From: Fasciolopsis buskii
Taxonomy: Eukaryota; Platyhelminthes; Trematoda; Plagiorchiida; Fasciolidae
Direction of reading: 5' to 3'
Assembly: GCA_008360955.1 (NCBI GenBank)
Contig: LUCM01010429.1
Location: forward strand, 84,148-148,147
DNA length: 64,000 nucleotides
The notes under the pieces were generated by a model. It saw nothing but the letters and a program-made list of their open reading frames with translations, was not told the DNA's origin and made no database searches. Positions 13,540 to 25,853 of the stretch are shown one piece after another; the stretch's first letter is position 1, and every line of letters begins with the position of its first letter. The position numbers and the translations under genes are program-made.

Positions 13540-14520
13540 GACGTTCTTGCATTCGGAAATGTTTCTCTTCTACAGAGCTATTCAACTTGGTATTTTGCGG
13601 TCGATCTCTCAGCAGTCCTCGTTCTCTTTGATTTTTGATTAAGTGGTACTGTGGGGTAGCACCCATGGGTGGGATACACAGATCCAAACTTAACAAGTGT
13701 AAAAACTGAATAGAATTTTATATCATGAAATTTCATAAACGAAGAGGGGTTAGTTTTAGATATAAGCACCTACTTAGACCAAGCCAACCCTTGATGTGAT
13801 GGATCTGATTATCCCTGGTAGAACTTCACTTGTCGTGGGTGGCTTGTACATGGTTATACAGGCCAGTTCAACCTCCCACGGTTGTCACAGACGTTTTGAT
13901 GTTTGAAACGATATGCGATCGAATATAGACAACAAGTCGATCACTTCTGTTTCTTCACATCTCACTTGGTTGTGGATGTCTTGAGGATTAGTTGCACGCT
14001 GACTACTGACTAACATCAAATCGTCGCTACTTCCAACACAACCACAGTCGTTGTCATCAGTAGGGTTGATTGTTTCGTTGATATCCAGATTGATCCATCA
14101 GTGTCGACATCAGAAGCAGCTTAAGAATCAAAAAGTGTGGTTGAGACTTTATGTGGCTCTGTGCATCCCATAGTTTACACGGTTCATGATTGCCTGTATT
14201 CTCCCGCTTCTTGAACCGTACGCTGGACCTAGCAACTGTGGAGAAAGTCCCACCACTACACTCACACATGAAGCAAGCCAATTAAAAATGTGCCGCTTCC
14301 ATCTCTGCTATCAACCAGCACGTTTCACGTTAGATTAGATTTGAAGTTTCGAGTCTACATCAACTTAATCCTCGGCTCCTGACTCTCTGTGAACATGATT
14401 GGACATACAATAGACTCATCGCTACGGCGAGCATGTTCACTTTGGGAAAGAGTAGCGCTCCAGCTCTGGACGAAATGACATCGGAACCGGGAAACGCTAT
14501 TAATAGTAACGGCGAGGCGT
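13540..14520. repeat. First copy of a large direct duplication next to the assembly gap
   Basis: The segment from GACGTTCTTGCATTCGGAAA to the gap recurs at 14546-15475. The first 250 or so bases are nearly identical. No gene is evident; the open frames inside are present in both copies and broken by indels. Confidence 0.9.
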
Positions 14521-14545
14521 NNNNNNNNNNNNNNNNNNNNNNNNN
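14521..14545. other. Assembly gap of 25 N
   Basis: A run of 25 undetermined bases placed exactly between the two direct copies. Its real size is unknown. Confidence 0.98.
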
Positions 14546-15475
14546 GACGTTCTTGCATTCGGAAATGCTTCTCTTCTACAGAGCTATTCAACTTGGTATT
14601 TTGCGGTCGATCTCTCAGCAGTCCTCGTTTTCTTTGATTTTTGATTAAGTGGTACTGTGGGGTAGCAACCATGGGTGGGATACACAGATCCAAACTTAAC
14701 AAGTGTAAAAACTGAATAGAATTTTATATCATGAAATTTCATAAACGAAGAGGGGTTAGTTTTAGATATAAGCACCTACTTAGACCAAGCCAACCCTTGA
14801 TGGGATCTGATATCCCTGGTAGAACTTCAATTGGTCGTGGTGCTTGTCACTGGTTATACAGGCAGTTCAACCTCCCACGGTTGTCACAGACAGTTTTGAT
14901 TTGAACGAATCGCGATCGAATATAGACACAGTCGATCACTTCTGTTCTTCACATCTCACTTGGTTGTGGATGTCTTTGAGAATTAGTGCACTGACTACTG
15001 ACTAACATCATCTTCGCTACTGCCAACACAACCACAGTCGTTGTCATCAGTAGCGGTCTGGATTGTCGTGATATCCAGTTGATCATCAGTGTCGACATCA
15101 GAAGCAGCTTAAGATCAAAGTGTGGTGAGACTTTATGTGGCTCTGTGCCATCCCAAGTTACAGGTTCATGATTGCCTGTTTCTCCCGCTCTGACCGTACA
15201 GCTGGACCTAGCAACTGTGGAGAAAGTCCCACCACTACACTCACACATGAAGCAAGCCAATTAAAATGTGCCGCATCCATCTCTGCTATCAACCAGACGT
15301 TCACGTAGATAGATTGATTTCGAGTACATCAACTTATCTCGGCTCCTGACTCTCTGTGAACAGATGGAATAAATAGATCATGTAGGCGAGGATGTTCAGC
15401 TTTGGAAAGAGTAGGTCCAGCCTCTGGAGAAAATTGACACTGGAACCGGGAAAGTATTATAGTACGGCGAGGGTC
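14546..15475. repeat. Second copy of the duplication, rich in small indels
   Basis: It follows 13540-14520 in order with many one- to three-base gaps, for example in TTCTGTTTCTTCACATC versus TTCTGTTCTTCACATC. Substitutions are fewer than indels, a pattern typical of unpolished long reads rather than of natural divergence. Confidence 0.88.
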
Positions 15476-16046
15476 ACCGCCTTTCCATAGTAGGGGGAGT
15501 GACATTGCATTATTGGTGGACACGGGTGTGCAAGACAGATCCTTATTGATATTCTCGTTTGGTGAGAATTTGCAACAGTGATATTTCAATATGAATGATA
15601 TAATAATAGTAACACAGCGTTGCTGGTAGATGTAATGCGCCAACGTTTCGACTACCGTGGGTAGTGTTTCTCAAGCCAAATGTTACAATCCAAGGATTGC
15701 AAATTGACAGTCAGAAATGATTCTGCTTCTCAATCTGAATATGTCCACGTAGAAACTATCAAAAATAATGTCTCTGGACCAGTAAAGCTGACTAGGACGG
15801 AAACAAGACGATAAGAATAAGAAAGTATAAGTAGGGCAAGACGGAAGTAGAGGTGAAAGAAAATGTAGCTTTCACTATGACGGAAACAAAATAAACTCGA
15901 GGAAAGAATACACATGATGAAACGAACAACGATGCACATTAGGATAACACGGACATCGAGGATACCGATGACGCTAACGATTAGCAAGAGGGGATAATTG
16001 AGACAATTAAGGTGAATCAAATGGAGCGGATACTAATGAGAGATTG

Positions 16047-16113
16047 AAAGCGACTAACTAATGACGATGATGATGCTGCTGCTGCTGCTGATGATGAACA
16101 TGATGATGATGAC

Positions 16114-16160
<47 letters not shown>

Positions 16161-16545
16161 CAATGATGGTGATGATGCTGCTGCTGCTGATGATGATGAA
16201 CATGATGATGATGACGATGATGATGATGATGAAGATGATGAGGATGAGGATGACAACGTAGGAGCTGATTTGTGTGATGATGCAAACGATGATTTAGATC
16301 CTGAAACGAAGGAAGATTTCGATGTTGATGAGAACGACGATTGCGATATCAGATTTATGGGTGATTCATATTATCATGCTGGGAACGACAATGTGGATGA
16401 CCTTGATACGAACGATGATTTTGTGGTTTTGACGAATATGCTGATTACATTAATCTTTCGGAAAATTAATTCGATGATAATGCGAACGTCATATTGGGAG
16501 ATTTTGAAGCAAACGGTAATTTGGCTGATGTTGCAAATGTTTTAA
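16047..16545 (+). pseudogene. Asp-rich open frame, probably decayed repeat coding sequence
   Basis: Just after a TGA the frame KRLTNDDDDAAAAADD opens and stays open to TAA at 16543. Beyond the pure tract it reads CDDANDDLDPETKEDFDVDE, later NDNVDDLDTNDDF, then a hydrophobic end (LTNMLITLIFRK). AND/TND-DDLD units recur as far as 17.1 kb in other frames. There is no promoter, no splice site I trust and no family; it may be a relic of an acidic repeat protein or a microsatellite that spread by slippage. Confidence 0.3.
16060..16255. repeat. Interrupted (GAT/GAC/GCT)n trinucleotide tract
   Basis: Two blocks of GCTGCTGCT and GAT-rich sequence are repeated with AACATGATGATGATGACG between. On the plus strand one frame reads almost only Asp, with Ala blocks (DDDDAAAAADDEHDDDD), and continues open past 16270 into an Asp/Asn-rich sequence. 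See the finding for the wider tract. Confidence 0.9.
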
Positions 16546-17778
16546 TGACGATGATACTAACTGTGATTTGAATCATCATTATGCGAACGCTGATTTCGAT
16601 GATTTTGAGGGTAGGAATGTTTTGATCCACTAAGAATGATTATGGTAAATAGCAAACTACGATTTTATGAATGCGCGAAATTTTACCTTATCACATTGCT
16701 CAAATAACGATTTGGATGGTGACACACGAACGATGCACAGGGTGAGAATGAGGTCGAGGATATTTTGGAGGATGATGAATTCGATTGGAGTAGTTCACGG
16801 ACGAGGGTTTGTACGATCATACTAGCAATGCTTGTTCAACAGAACAAACAAAGGTGTTATTAGACTGCCAACTATTAGCTTAATCATTTCTGAGTATACA
16901 ATTGTTTGAATTTTGCCGCGGAAAATATTTTTATGACACAAAACGATTCTATTCGAATACGAATAGGGAATGGGTCATTTTGCAAACTGGGATGCGAACG
17001 GTGATTTGGATGTTGACGAAGGAAAATTGTTAACTAATTAGGAAACTAAAAGTGCACGAGGATGCGATAATTCCCGTCATCATGACAGGCAGGGTGAGTT
17101 GGATGATCGTGATGCAATATTGATGAGCCTGGGGAAGATTTAACGTCCTCCGGGAGTGAATTCGTTTCATTAGTCGGGTGAAAATATTGTGTAAAACTAT
17201 GACATGTTTGGCCTCGGTGTATTCCGTGACAGCCGCGATTCCCGGAATATGTTGGATTATTCGAACTAGCTGTTCTTTGGTTACGTTGTTCCTGTATGTG
17301 TTTTTCTGTTGACGGTCAAAGTGATTGCTAGTCCACGTGCAGTGTGACAGTGTCGTTGTATTCTGACGTTCGCCTGGTTATGAAAAGATGTCTGAGGCGT
17401 CGAGAGCAATCAGTTCATTAGCGTGCACCATGAAATGGATGCTTTCAATCCCCCATGTTCAATCTGGACAGTACTCACCTAGTGCTGAACAAACAGACTA
17501 AATTTGCAAAGCTGTTCACCCGATATTCTCCTTCACTTTACATTAACAATCCGGTAACTGTTGAGCGAATCGATTGGAAAACAGCTTATTGCCGTGGATC
17601 GAAACCAGGAAATTCATGAACGCTGTGTTAAGTGCAGCTATTATTGAATTACGTCATTTTCTTCCTTTCTTAGCTGCCTGTAGCGCCGTTAATCGTATGT
17701 TGGAATAATGACAAATGTCTTCGGACTTCTGACGCCACTGTTTGGTATTACCGTTTATCCGACTAATTCAAAACTCAC

Positions 17779-18161
17779 TGCCATATGTCTGACACGCGCG
17801 GAAGCTTTCTCGAGCACGTTTTCTCATCGTTTGTTTCTTGCCTCGTCGAATGGGATATTGGTATGAATAAGGTGTGCCATTTAAAAGCAACCTAATATTG
17901 TCAGTAATACTGCTGTATTCCGGAAGGCCGGTGAGGATTAAAATAGGACTCCATTTAGAGCAGGTATATTGGAATAGATTCTGACTATCTAAACGTGGGC
18001 AAATACGATCAACTGACTCACTGAAAGAACCTTTCCGTTCTTCATTTCCTCTTTGTCCTAGACCAAATTCTTGCAAGGTTCTCCTGAATCGTGTTACTGA
18101 TTTCACTTCTTCTGTCTCGAATCCTCTGCTTTCTTTGTCATAGCAACCAGTTTGCACCTTG
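17779..18161 (-). CDS. Candidate large exon, basic C-terminal part, product unknown
   Basis: The acceptor TCCTCTTCTTGAAAG is followed by one base and 127 codons, ending in phase 1 at GTGAGT. It is among the longest open frames in the window. Features: FSESVDRICPRLDSQNLF, the hydrophobic ILILTGLPEYSSITDNIRL and the strongly basic RRGKKQTMRKRARESF, which could be a nuclear signal. The exit phase matches the exon at 2060. A SINE remnant lies 35 bases upstream. Confidence 0.48.
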
Positions 18162-18195
18162 CTTTCAAGAAGAGGATCACGGCCGACAGAAAGAC

Positions 18196-18290
18196 ATTAA
18201 GTGGGTAAGTTGACCGGCTTTGATCGATCGGGGTTCGAACCTGCAACCTGCAAATTGAGAAATGACAAATTTGACCGCGTGACCACGGGG
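18196..18290 (-). repeat. tRNA-derived SINE, diverged head
   Basis: Reverse complement carries GGTTCGAACC and GCCGGTCAACTTACCCACTT; the A-box region is diverged and the spacing between boxes enlarged. Sits immediately upstream of the candidate exon at 17779-18161. Confidence 0.6.
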
Positions 18291-19499
18291 AATCGTTGCA
18301 ACGAGATCACCTTGCAAATCATGTTCTGTTTGAAATTTCATTCCAAAACGACACTGTCATTAAGGGATTACTAATGTTTGTACAAAATCAAATGAGAAAA
18401 GTTCGCACTCGACATAAGTAGTCGCATAGTTTACTGTTTTTCACCACGTATGTTGCATTTTTTAAAATCTGTTTAGGAATGCTAACCACCCGGCATATTT
18501 ACATTTCATTCCGTTGTGTCTGGAACGCGGTGCCTATTCTTTGGGCACATACTCGTTTGTAAAGTAGCTCGTACTGGTGGCCTGTGTTATGATCTCATCG
18601 TCTGCGCGGAGACATATACTTGTGTGGTATTGTGCACGTAAAAGATGCAATTTTGAATAATTCTAACAGAATTCTGAACTAGTTTGACAAAAGATACTCA
18701 TTTCTACGCATAAGCAGTACCGTACATCCAATTCTGATTACCCTGTAGTGAACCTAGTGTAAACGATTTATTCCGAACCTCAGGTGGGAGAAAACTGTAT
18801 GCTTACCTGATGGGATTATATCTTCTTTTCTCGTCTGTCTCCGACTTGCATTTGAGTTAGTTATCTCTGGTGCGGCTTCTTGGGTTGTACTTTGAGCCAT
18901 AGAAATGGTTCTGCCATTTATGGTTGATGCTCACCCTATTTGTTTCTATTTAACTCCCATCATTGGACTAAGTTACACAAGTAATGCGTGATTTGATGAG
19001 CATTTGATAGATCAAAGAAACACACGCACGTGAATTTTGGATTGCTTGCAGATTAAAACATTTTTTGTTTTTCCATTTTTTTCAGAATCTACGGATTTTA
19101 CGACGAATGTAAACGTCGCTACTCGACGCGTCTGTGGAAAACGTACACTGACTGTTTTAACTGTCTTCCACTTGGTAAGTTCGTAACAAAAAGAAACGAT
19201 AATTTTACAGGTAGATGTGTGGACGTGCATGGGTATCTGTGTGGCATAAACCGACCTGCATTATTAATCGTTAAACAAAAGCATCACAGTAGGACTAACG
19301 ATTAGGGATTTGCCATGACTCGTCCGGATATTTTTCTTTCGAATTCGGTACTACTACGTCCCATCCGCTCGTCCTGTCGAATCTTTTAAATCAAGTATCG
19401 GTGACACTTTATGGGATTGTGCTCGCATCAATCTTCAGATTTTGAAAAAAATATTCGAGCAAGACAATATCTTGACCTTCTAGTAGGAGGTAATATAAT

Positions 19500-19650
19500 G
19501 CCGGCGCTGTTCAAGCGGGTGAGGTCGTGGCGTTTGGACGTGAAGTTCGCGGGTTCGAATCCCACTTGGCAGCCCTCTGTTAGCCGCGGCTCCCTTCCTG
19601 AAAAAATGATGTACGTTGTTATTTCATTAAAAAGGAATTAAAAGATAAAA
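19500..19650 (+). repeat. tRNA-derived SINE with internal deletion
   Basis: TTCAAGCGGGTGAGGTCGTGG and GGGTTCGAATCC are joined directly to CACTTGGCAGCCCTCTGTTA, so the short piece between B box and body seen in other copies is lost. The tail reads TTGTTATTTCATTAAAAAGG. Confidence 0.8.
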
Positions 19651-21215
19651 CGTAAAAGAGATAAGCCGCTGTCTGTATAAGAAATTTACGATTCAACGTG
19701 TCTGCCTTTCTTTGTCTCTCAAAGCGACTATCAATGAACGTGGAATTGAACGACAAATATCCTTGTATTTATCACACTGAAATTGAATCTATACGTTTTT
19801 CAACAACAGTCTCCCATCTGATGTGAACCTACCGCGAGTAACACTCCGACACCGGATTAGCGGTTTTGTGCCCTCAATTTAGAGAGAGAGAGAGGGAGTG
19901 TGTGTGTGTATTTATGTTCCTGTGATCATTTCAAGATGTGAGCGAGCGATCGAGGACATTAAAATACAGTTTTCTATTCTGATTCCATTGTACTCATTGA
20001 TCTTCTAATTTCACTAATGTTCACGCTGCAATGTGTTCAAAAACTGTCATCCTCTTTGGACGTTCGTCACGAACTCAAGAGTCCTTGAGTGAGGTCAGGT
20101 GCTGATCTGTCGATCATGTGTTCGCTCCTTTAGTAGACAACGAACAAGACCGCCTGCTGTTATCAGTTCGAGTTTGTCCTTTTGGAAACTCATATTCTGT
20201 GTACTTGAGTAAATCTAGTGAAAATCAGTGATGAGAAATTTCCGGGATACTAGTTGAATAAAGTATTGGCTTTCTTGATTCCAAATGGGTTTGTTGAGAC
20301 GAGTTTGAAACGATAATTTCGCGGACACATTTTGGACAAATATGTCCACAGCATTGGAATGTGAGGGTTTTAAAAATAAGTTTCCCTAAAGTTCAATGGG
20401 TTCACCTAAGCAGTTCCAGACAGTCAAAAGTGAACTGTTACCAACAGATTGTCTTGTTATCCACCTAATGACTAAATCCATTGGGTGCTCAAGCGATTGG
20501 GACATTGTTGGTAAATCAACGTCCGACCTCATTCAAGAACTCGGAATTAGAAACCAACAACCAAGGAGGATGAGAGTTTACGAACACACTGCACCGTGAA
20601 CATCGGTGAAGATAGAATTTGGAACGTGAACAGGAGGCTATATCTGGATATCCTTGATCGTCAAATGAAAATACCTTGAGCATAGAAACAAAAATCATTC
20701 TGCGAAGTTGCTGAAATTTTTGGGCGCACAAAATAAAAAAAACAAGGCAAACTGCTCTTTTTCAGTGAGCTCCGAAACGAATCGTAGTTAGCTTTAGCCG
20801 GAATTGAATCTACTCACAAATTGTACTGACCAGCTGATTTCTGCCGAGCAGTATATGTGCAACATGCTTGCCAATTTCTAGCTTTTGGCTACTTTACTAA
20901 CGCACAATTGTTGCTAAAAGAATAAAATTCCATCGTAAGCAACCAATTTTTACACGAGAAATTTTGTAGATTTGTTTTAACGCTTTAGTTCGACCACCAT
21001 GTAACAAGTTCAAAGGAGCGAGATTGAAGTTTTGGAAGCCCGGATTTTACTTAATTTGATATAAGTAGTAGGGATGGTGTTCACATTGGGTCAAGCCTTT
21101 GAACAAAGTAGTTTTGGTAAAAGCCAACGTGTACTTCCACGTCAAAATCGCTAGGTATTGGACTTTCAAGAAATTCTATCCAAACAGGATAGTCAGAATG
21201 TAGTTTTCATCCTAC
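19651..21215. other. No gene seen apart from a microsatellite
   Basis: Open frames at 20396-20731 on both strands lack splice borders. Confidence 0.4.
19881..19912. repeat. (GA)n(GT)n compound microsatellite
   Basis: GAGAGAGAGAGAGG followed directly by GTGTGTGTGTGT. Confidence 0.85.
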
Positions 21216-21457
21216 CTCGATTGCCTGCTCAGACGTTGAGAATTGCGAGTTTCCTGGAAAATGCTCACGAGAATTAGGTGTTGGATTTGCATTGACCGGT
21301 AATGCTGAAATCGGCCATGCCGTGACAGAAGGCTCAAGTGGTGTTTGTTCACGAACGCATATACGAACTAACGGAAACAAACATGTGTACCAGCAATCCA
21401 CTCGTCCTTCATGGTCGATTACGAATTCTATACCTTTAGGTATCGAGCAGATGAAAC
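21216..21457 (-). CDS. Candidate exon ('GIEFVIDHEGRVDCWYTCLF'), product unknown
   Basis: Acceptor GCTTCTATTGCAG and donor GTAGGA enclose two bases and 80 codons, exit phase 0. The first half is hydrophobic with Cys and Trp (IEFVIDHEGRVDCWYTCLF, PLVRICVREQ), the second half Pro/Asn/Ser-rich (NANPTPNSREHF). The borders are good and the opposite strand's open frame has none. Entry phase requires an undetected exon upstream. Confidence 0.5.
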
Positions 21458-22222
21458 CTGCAATAGAAGCCTGGGTTCAATAATTTCCAATTAGATTTCA
21501 AACATTGACAAGTAACTTGTGGATTTTATGACTCGCGTATAGGAATAAAATTTATTTATTGACGTCAAAGCTAACTGGTAGGAGCTCAGTGTATCGCAAT
21601 TCTATGTCGTCATTGGCTAATTTCTGAACATGTTTTGGCCAGTAAACTGAACCTCGGTAGCTTATTCGTGAAGCACTGCGTTGATCCTAGTCAAGGCTAA
21701 CGGTGGCCGTTTTCCCATACACAACCCGAGATGGAGAACATCAAATTGCTTACGGTTCTACTGTTGATCGCAGAGCTTTTACTTGAATTGTAAGGTTACG
21801 CAGACAGCCTATCCGCTTATGAGGACAGAATGAGGGGAATAAGCTTTCCCCCTGGCAACGACCGGAAGAAAGTTGGAAGAATATTGGCTTCGAGATGCGT
21901 TTCTTGTCTAAGTAGCATGACGGAATTTATTGAGCTGTTTTTCCGAGAGAGTGCATTTCATTCCGTTTTCCCGTTGTGATCGGTCAATCATTTCAGTTTT
22001 CCCATCCCGATCTGATCGAAAATCGGCCTGATCCTATCCGAACTCCACTCGCGGGCACTAGATGATCGGTGGATATTAAGACATTTAGCTAGGATGTATG
22101 TGATTGTTGTCATTCTAGTTCTACATTAGGGCGTATCACGTTGCTTGCAAGGAGCAGTGCCTGGGAACAGTTTTTTTTAGTGCGAACAGTGGTGTTTCTC
22201 AACTCGCAACCCAGCCACCCCT

Positions 22223-22260
22223 CAACACACACACACACACAAACACACACACACGCACAC
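22223..22260. repeat. (CA)n microsatellite
   Basis: CA repeats with two interruptions (AAACAC, ACGCAC). Confidence 0.9.
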
Positions 22261-22410
22261 AAATAAACAAATAGAAAAAACTAAAAACACTCGGGAATTC
22301 AGCCACCACCGTTGTCTTATGTCACACTGAGTTCATCTGATTGCATCGTTGCTTTTCGATCTGACATTTTCATGTGTAATCATTCAACTTAATTAGGGCG
22401 TGGCACAAAT

Positions 22411-22734
22411 TCAGTTTCGATTCTTTTGATGTCGGTACTTGTTTTTTCTCTCTTTTGCCATAGGCAGAAGGGAAATTGGGTTGAAAAAAATGTCGCTTTC
22501 CCTTAAGTAAACGTTTTCAGATGGTGCGCATTTAAATTGGCTCCTTCTGAAGTTTGAGGAGGAAAATAGGTTCTTCTGATTTGTGCATTGCTTGCAAGTC
22601 AGTGATTTGGGATAGATTCGATCAAGTTCAACTCTTTGTCTGGTTGGCTGATTTATGCAGTCGTATGAAGGTCCACACTTCGCTTTTAATGCCACATGAA
22701 TTACGTCAAGATCTAATGATTTGAAAATAACCAC
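22411..22734 (-). CDS. Candidate exon with two Cys pairs, product unknown
   Basis: The acceptor CTTCTTCCCCGGAACAAG opens an uninterrupted 107-codon frame to TGA. It contains KCGPSYDC and LTCKQC, then a basic Ser-rich end (KERKNKYRHQKNRN). The CxxC and Cx5C pairs are suggestive of metal binding, but the spacing fits no family I know. It starts in phase 0, as the exon at 25.7 kb requires. Either a terminal exon or longer than the true exon. Confidence 0.38.
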   Translation of the reverse strand: MVIFKSLDLDVIHVALKAKCGPSYDCINQPTRQRVELDRIYPKSLTCKQCTNQKNLFSSSNFRRSQFKCAPSENVYLRESDIFFNPISLLPMAKERKNKYRHQKNRN

Positions 22735-22805
22735 CTTGTTCCGGGGAAGAAGTCGTTCTAAGTCGCTCCACTGGACTCGTGTAGACTAACGAAGGCGTGA
22801 ATGCG

Positions 22806-22980
22806 TGCCGGCGGTGACCAAGCGGATAGGATCATGGCGTTTGAACGTGAAGGTCGCGGGTTCGAATCCTCCGACTGCCGTCGAACTTCCCCAGTCGGTA
22901 GCCCTGTGTTGACCGCGGCCCCCTTCCAGAAAAATGACGCACGCTGTTATTTCATTAATAAAGGAAATAAATGATTAAAA
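22806..22980 (+). repeat. tRNA-derived SINE, near full length
   Basis: GGTGACCAAGCGGATAGG, GGGTTCGAATCC, then TCGGTAGCCCTGTGTTGACC and the tail GTTATTTCATTAATAAAGG followed by an A-rich end. It is one of the two best preserved copies. Confidence 0.85.
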
Positions 22981-23824
22981 AAACTGCCGAGGTTCTCTGA
23001 ACGTCTCTGTTAACTCCCAGGTTAGCTTGAAATGTCCATCTTCTTGAAGTGGGGATGATGCGAAAACCCGATTCGTGTTGTAACATTAAATCAACCGGAA
23101 CATTTGAAATACTAGTGCATTTATGGCCGTCTATAAAATTCCTTTTAATAGTTCGACACGGAACTAGCAAAATTGAAACTAGTCGTAGAAATTGTACACA
23201 TATATATATATATGTATGTGTATGTGCCTTACAATTCCTCCCAAGAGATTTGCTTGCTTTCCTTGGCCTCAGTTTTCAAAGCGCAAATTTGGCTGATCTC
23301 TTCTGTACAACTAACGTTCTGGTCAGGATTGACTTGGTGTCATACAAAAAATGACTCCATACATTTCAACCAATATTATTTTGTTAGCGGTAAGGGAATA
23401 TGCAGTTCATGGGATTATTCATCATACGAGGAAGAAGATTAACGCACCGTTCAGAGACCACTGAAGTCCCATACAATCGTTTGATCCAGAGTATATCGAT
23501 CTCAACGGAACTGGCTAGCCAATTTGAGACTAGACGTTATGCATGAATGATCTTAGCCATTACCCTACCCGATAAGCTGCAAACGGTTTCTATGGTTTCA
23601 AACATTTTGTGTTGATCGTAGTTCAGCTTGCTGATTTTCATGGGCTTCTGACCGCTGAGTCTGGCTTCCAGATAGAAGACGTTTCATCGATAGTCTAGGT
23701 GACGCATGGAAGAAGTGACCTAGACTTATACTGAATTCGTCAAGAATTCGTGCACTTATTTCACCGGAAAAGTATACCAAATAACTATTAATCTCAACAA
23801 GGAGAAAGTAATATATAGTGATCG

Positions 23825-23985
23825 TTTCGGTTAGACTCAAAATCTTTCGTCCCAGGTTTGCGTCGCAGTTTCGGCGCGGTCGATATGCGTTGCTAACAAG
23901 GATAAAACAGCTACACAGTGCTCCCATGATTTCTTAATGGTAAGTTGAGCGATGATATCGCACGGTTAATTATGTCATGAATATC
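23825..23985. mobile_element. Copy of the 58-kb dispersed element, inverted and diverged
   Basis: Reads on the minus strand relative to the 58.0-kb copy: CGGCGCGGTCGATATGCG, TGCTAACAAGGATAAAACAGC, GGTAAGTTGAGCGATGATATC. Its distal end (CGAAAGATTTTGAGTCTAAC on the other strand) matches the 49.2-kb copy, which points to a subfamily. Confidence 0.6.
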
Positions 23986-25703
23986 TAATAACTATTAATC
24001 GCATTTTGGAGCAAGCAATACATAAAGGACGTTTCAGTTGTCGGTTGATGTGGGACATATAGTAAACTTACATGTGGTAACTCAACCAACACATCAAAGT
24101 TAGGTAGGAATTATATTCTGACGATATTTTTTTATCAACCAGCATATAATGTTTTATTGTTCCTACAGCGATGATGCGAGAGGAAAACTGCAGTAGTTTG
24201 TTCCACGAAGGGAGTATTGTTCTAGATCAGTAATCCTTTTGTTGTTGTTAGGTACTGAGAGCAATGTAGAACTGTGAATACTGGGAAATTCGTGACAAAC
24301 ACTTCTATGGTTATGCAAAGTGAAAAATCTATTTAGACACTATGTATCCGAAAGTCTAGGCCACGAGACGCAAAAGAACCGTTTACCAAGCAGATCGTCT
24401 ATGTCAATTCTATCGCGGATGTGGCTCTCAAAAGGGAATTACTTAGGCGAAAAAACAGTATTGCACGAACCACATGGGTTTGAGAGCCGTGTCCATGGTA
24501 GCTCGGGAGTCGAGGATCTGCGCGGTCTGTGGTACGATTGCTTCCCAAGGGTGAGACTTCTGAATGTGCAGTGCGAGAATAGACATTCAATCTACATAGC
24601 TTCGCCCACCTCAAAACAAGTTATAGAGTCGTTTTTAGCCACTGTTTTAATAACGGTTCTACAAAATGTCCGGTTATTCAGACAAAGTAATACATCGTAT
24701 CTCTTTCTAAACTTAATAAATTTCACATCGTTAGTTTAATTGCTTACTATCTATTCGTTATCGGGCCTGTGAGGCCACGATGAGTTTCAAAGATTTTACC
24801 GTTTTCTCGTCTAATCCTCGTGCTCCGAGTTTGTTCATAGATTCACTTTCTGTGCACGTAGCTGAAATGAACGAGCTTGCATTTAATATCAAGCAACATA
24901 TGAACTATGCAAAGAAGTTTGTGCAATCACTGCTTACATCTTCACATTGTCGGACTAGACACCTGAGCAGGGCTGGACGGGATAAGAAAAGATCAAATTG
25001 GATAAACGGGTTACTGAGTGCCTTGTTGACCATCTTGGGCACACTTTAAAACGTCTGTTCGCCAACAAAGGTTGTTTAGTCATTTACATTCGAGCCGATC
25101 ATTTTGAACAGTTAACCTCGATGGTTGTCGTTTGGAATTGAAATCTTAGCGTTAGTGCCTTCATATGAGAAAAAAGCCCAACATTTTAGTCCTAGATTGG
25201 ATCCCAGAGACAGTTATAATGCCCGTCATGTGTTTGTTTAATCGGCCAAATCCTACTAGCATCGACTTGGCATATGTTTTCTGACATCACATGACTTAAA
25301 TGAATACACTAAACGTGTGAGTTTGTGGGCTGAATCTCGCGGTTTGCTAGCTTTCTGTGAATTTCATCAATTACTCGAGACAGTGAGACGATGTGTTTAA
25401 AACATTAAATTCTTTTGATCCAGTTGTGTACGGCAAATAGAAATGGCAAATTCCTAGTCTTTTCAATCGCGCACGTGAAACCTTCATCGACATTGGAATG
25501 AAACAGGAAGGAATAAAATGAAAACGGACAATCGAAAAGCTTCATCCATTGCAGGGACAAACTGAGCATCAACGGTTGCTGTTTGCATAGTCTGTTGTTG
25601 ACTATTGGTGCCCCAAATAGGTTAGCTCTCTTAGGTTACAGTTTCGTGGGTTACCTCGGACACTCGACGAAAATCATTCTGGTGATCAAAAACCGTTAGG
25701 TAC

Positions 25704-25853
25704 TCCTTGGTGGTCGTGGAGACCGAGCTTCTCATCTTCGCTTTCAGTCAGTAAGAAGGATGAATTATCGATTTTACTCTTCACTTCGGGGTGTGCTTCT
25801 CCATTCGCTGATCGAGATGCTGAATCGTCCGGCCAATCCAATTGTCCCGGCAC
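25704..25853 (-). CDS. Candidate phase 0-0 exon, acidic, product unknown
   Basis: A 150-base exon between TTGTTTACAG and GTACCT, encoding 50 residues. It is hydrophilic and acidic (LDWPDDSASRSANGEAH, LLTESEDEKLGLHDH), like a disordered linker. Phase agrees with the candidates on both sides (27.5 kb and 22.7 kb). Confidence 0.45.

Noticed and set aside
16017..16285. Poly-Ser, poly-His and poly-Met open frames
   Set aside because: They are the other frames of the GAT trinucleotide tract.
22806..22980. Genuine tRNA gene at the B-box matches
   Set aside because: The stems do not close as a tRNA and the same body and tail follow in eight places, so these are SINEs.
24320..24739. 139-codon plus-strand frame
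   Set aside because: Low-complexity composition, open antisense frame as well, and no motif or border.
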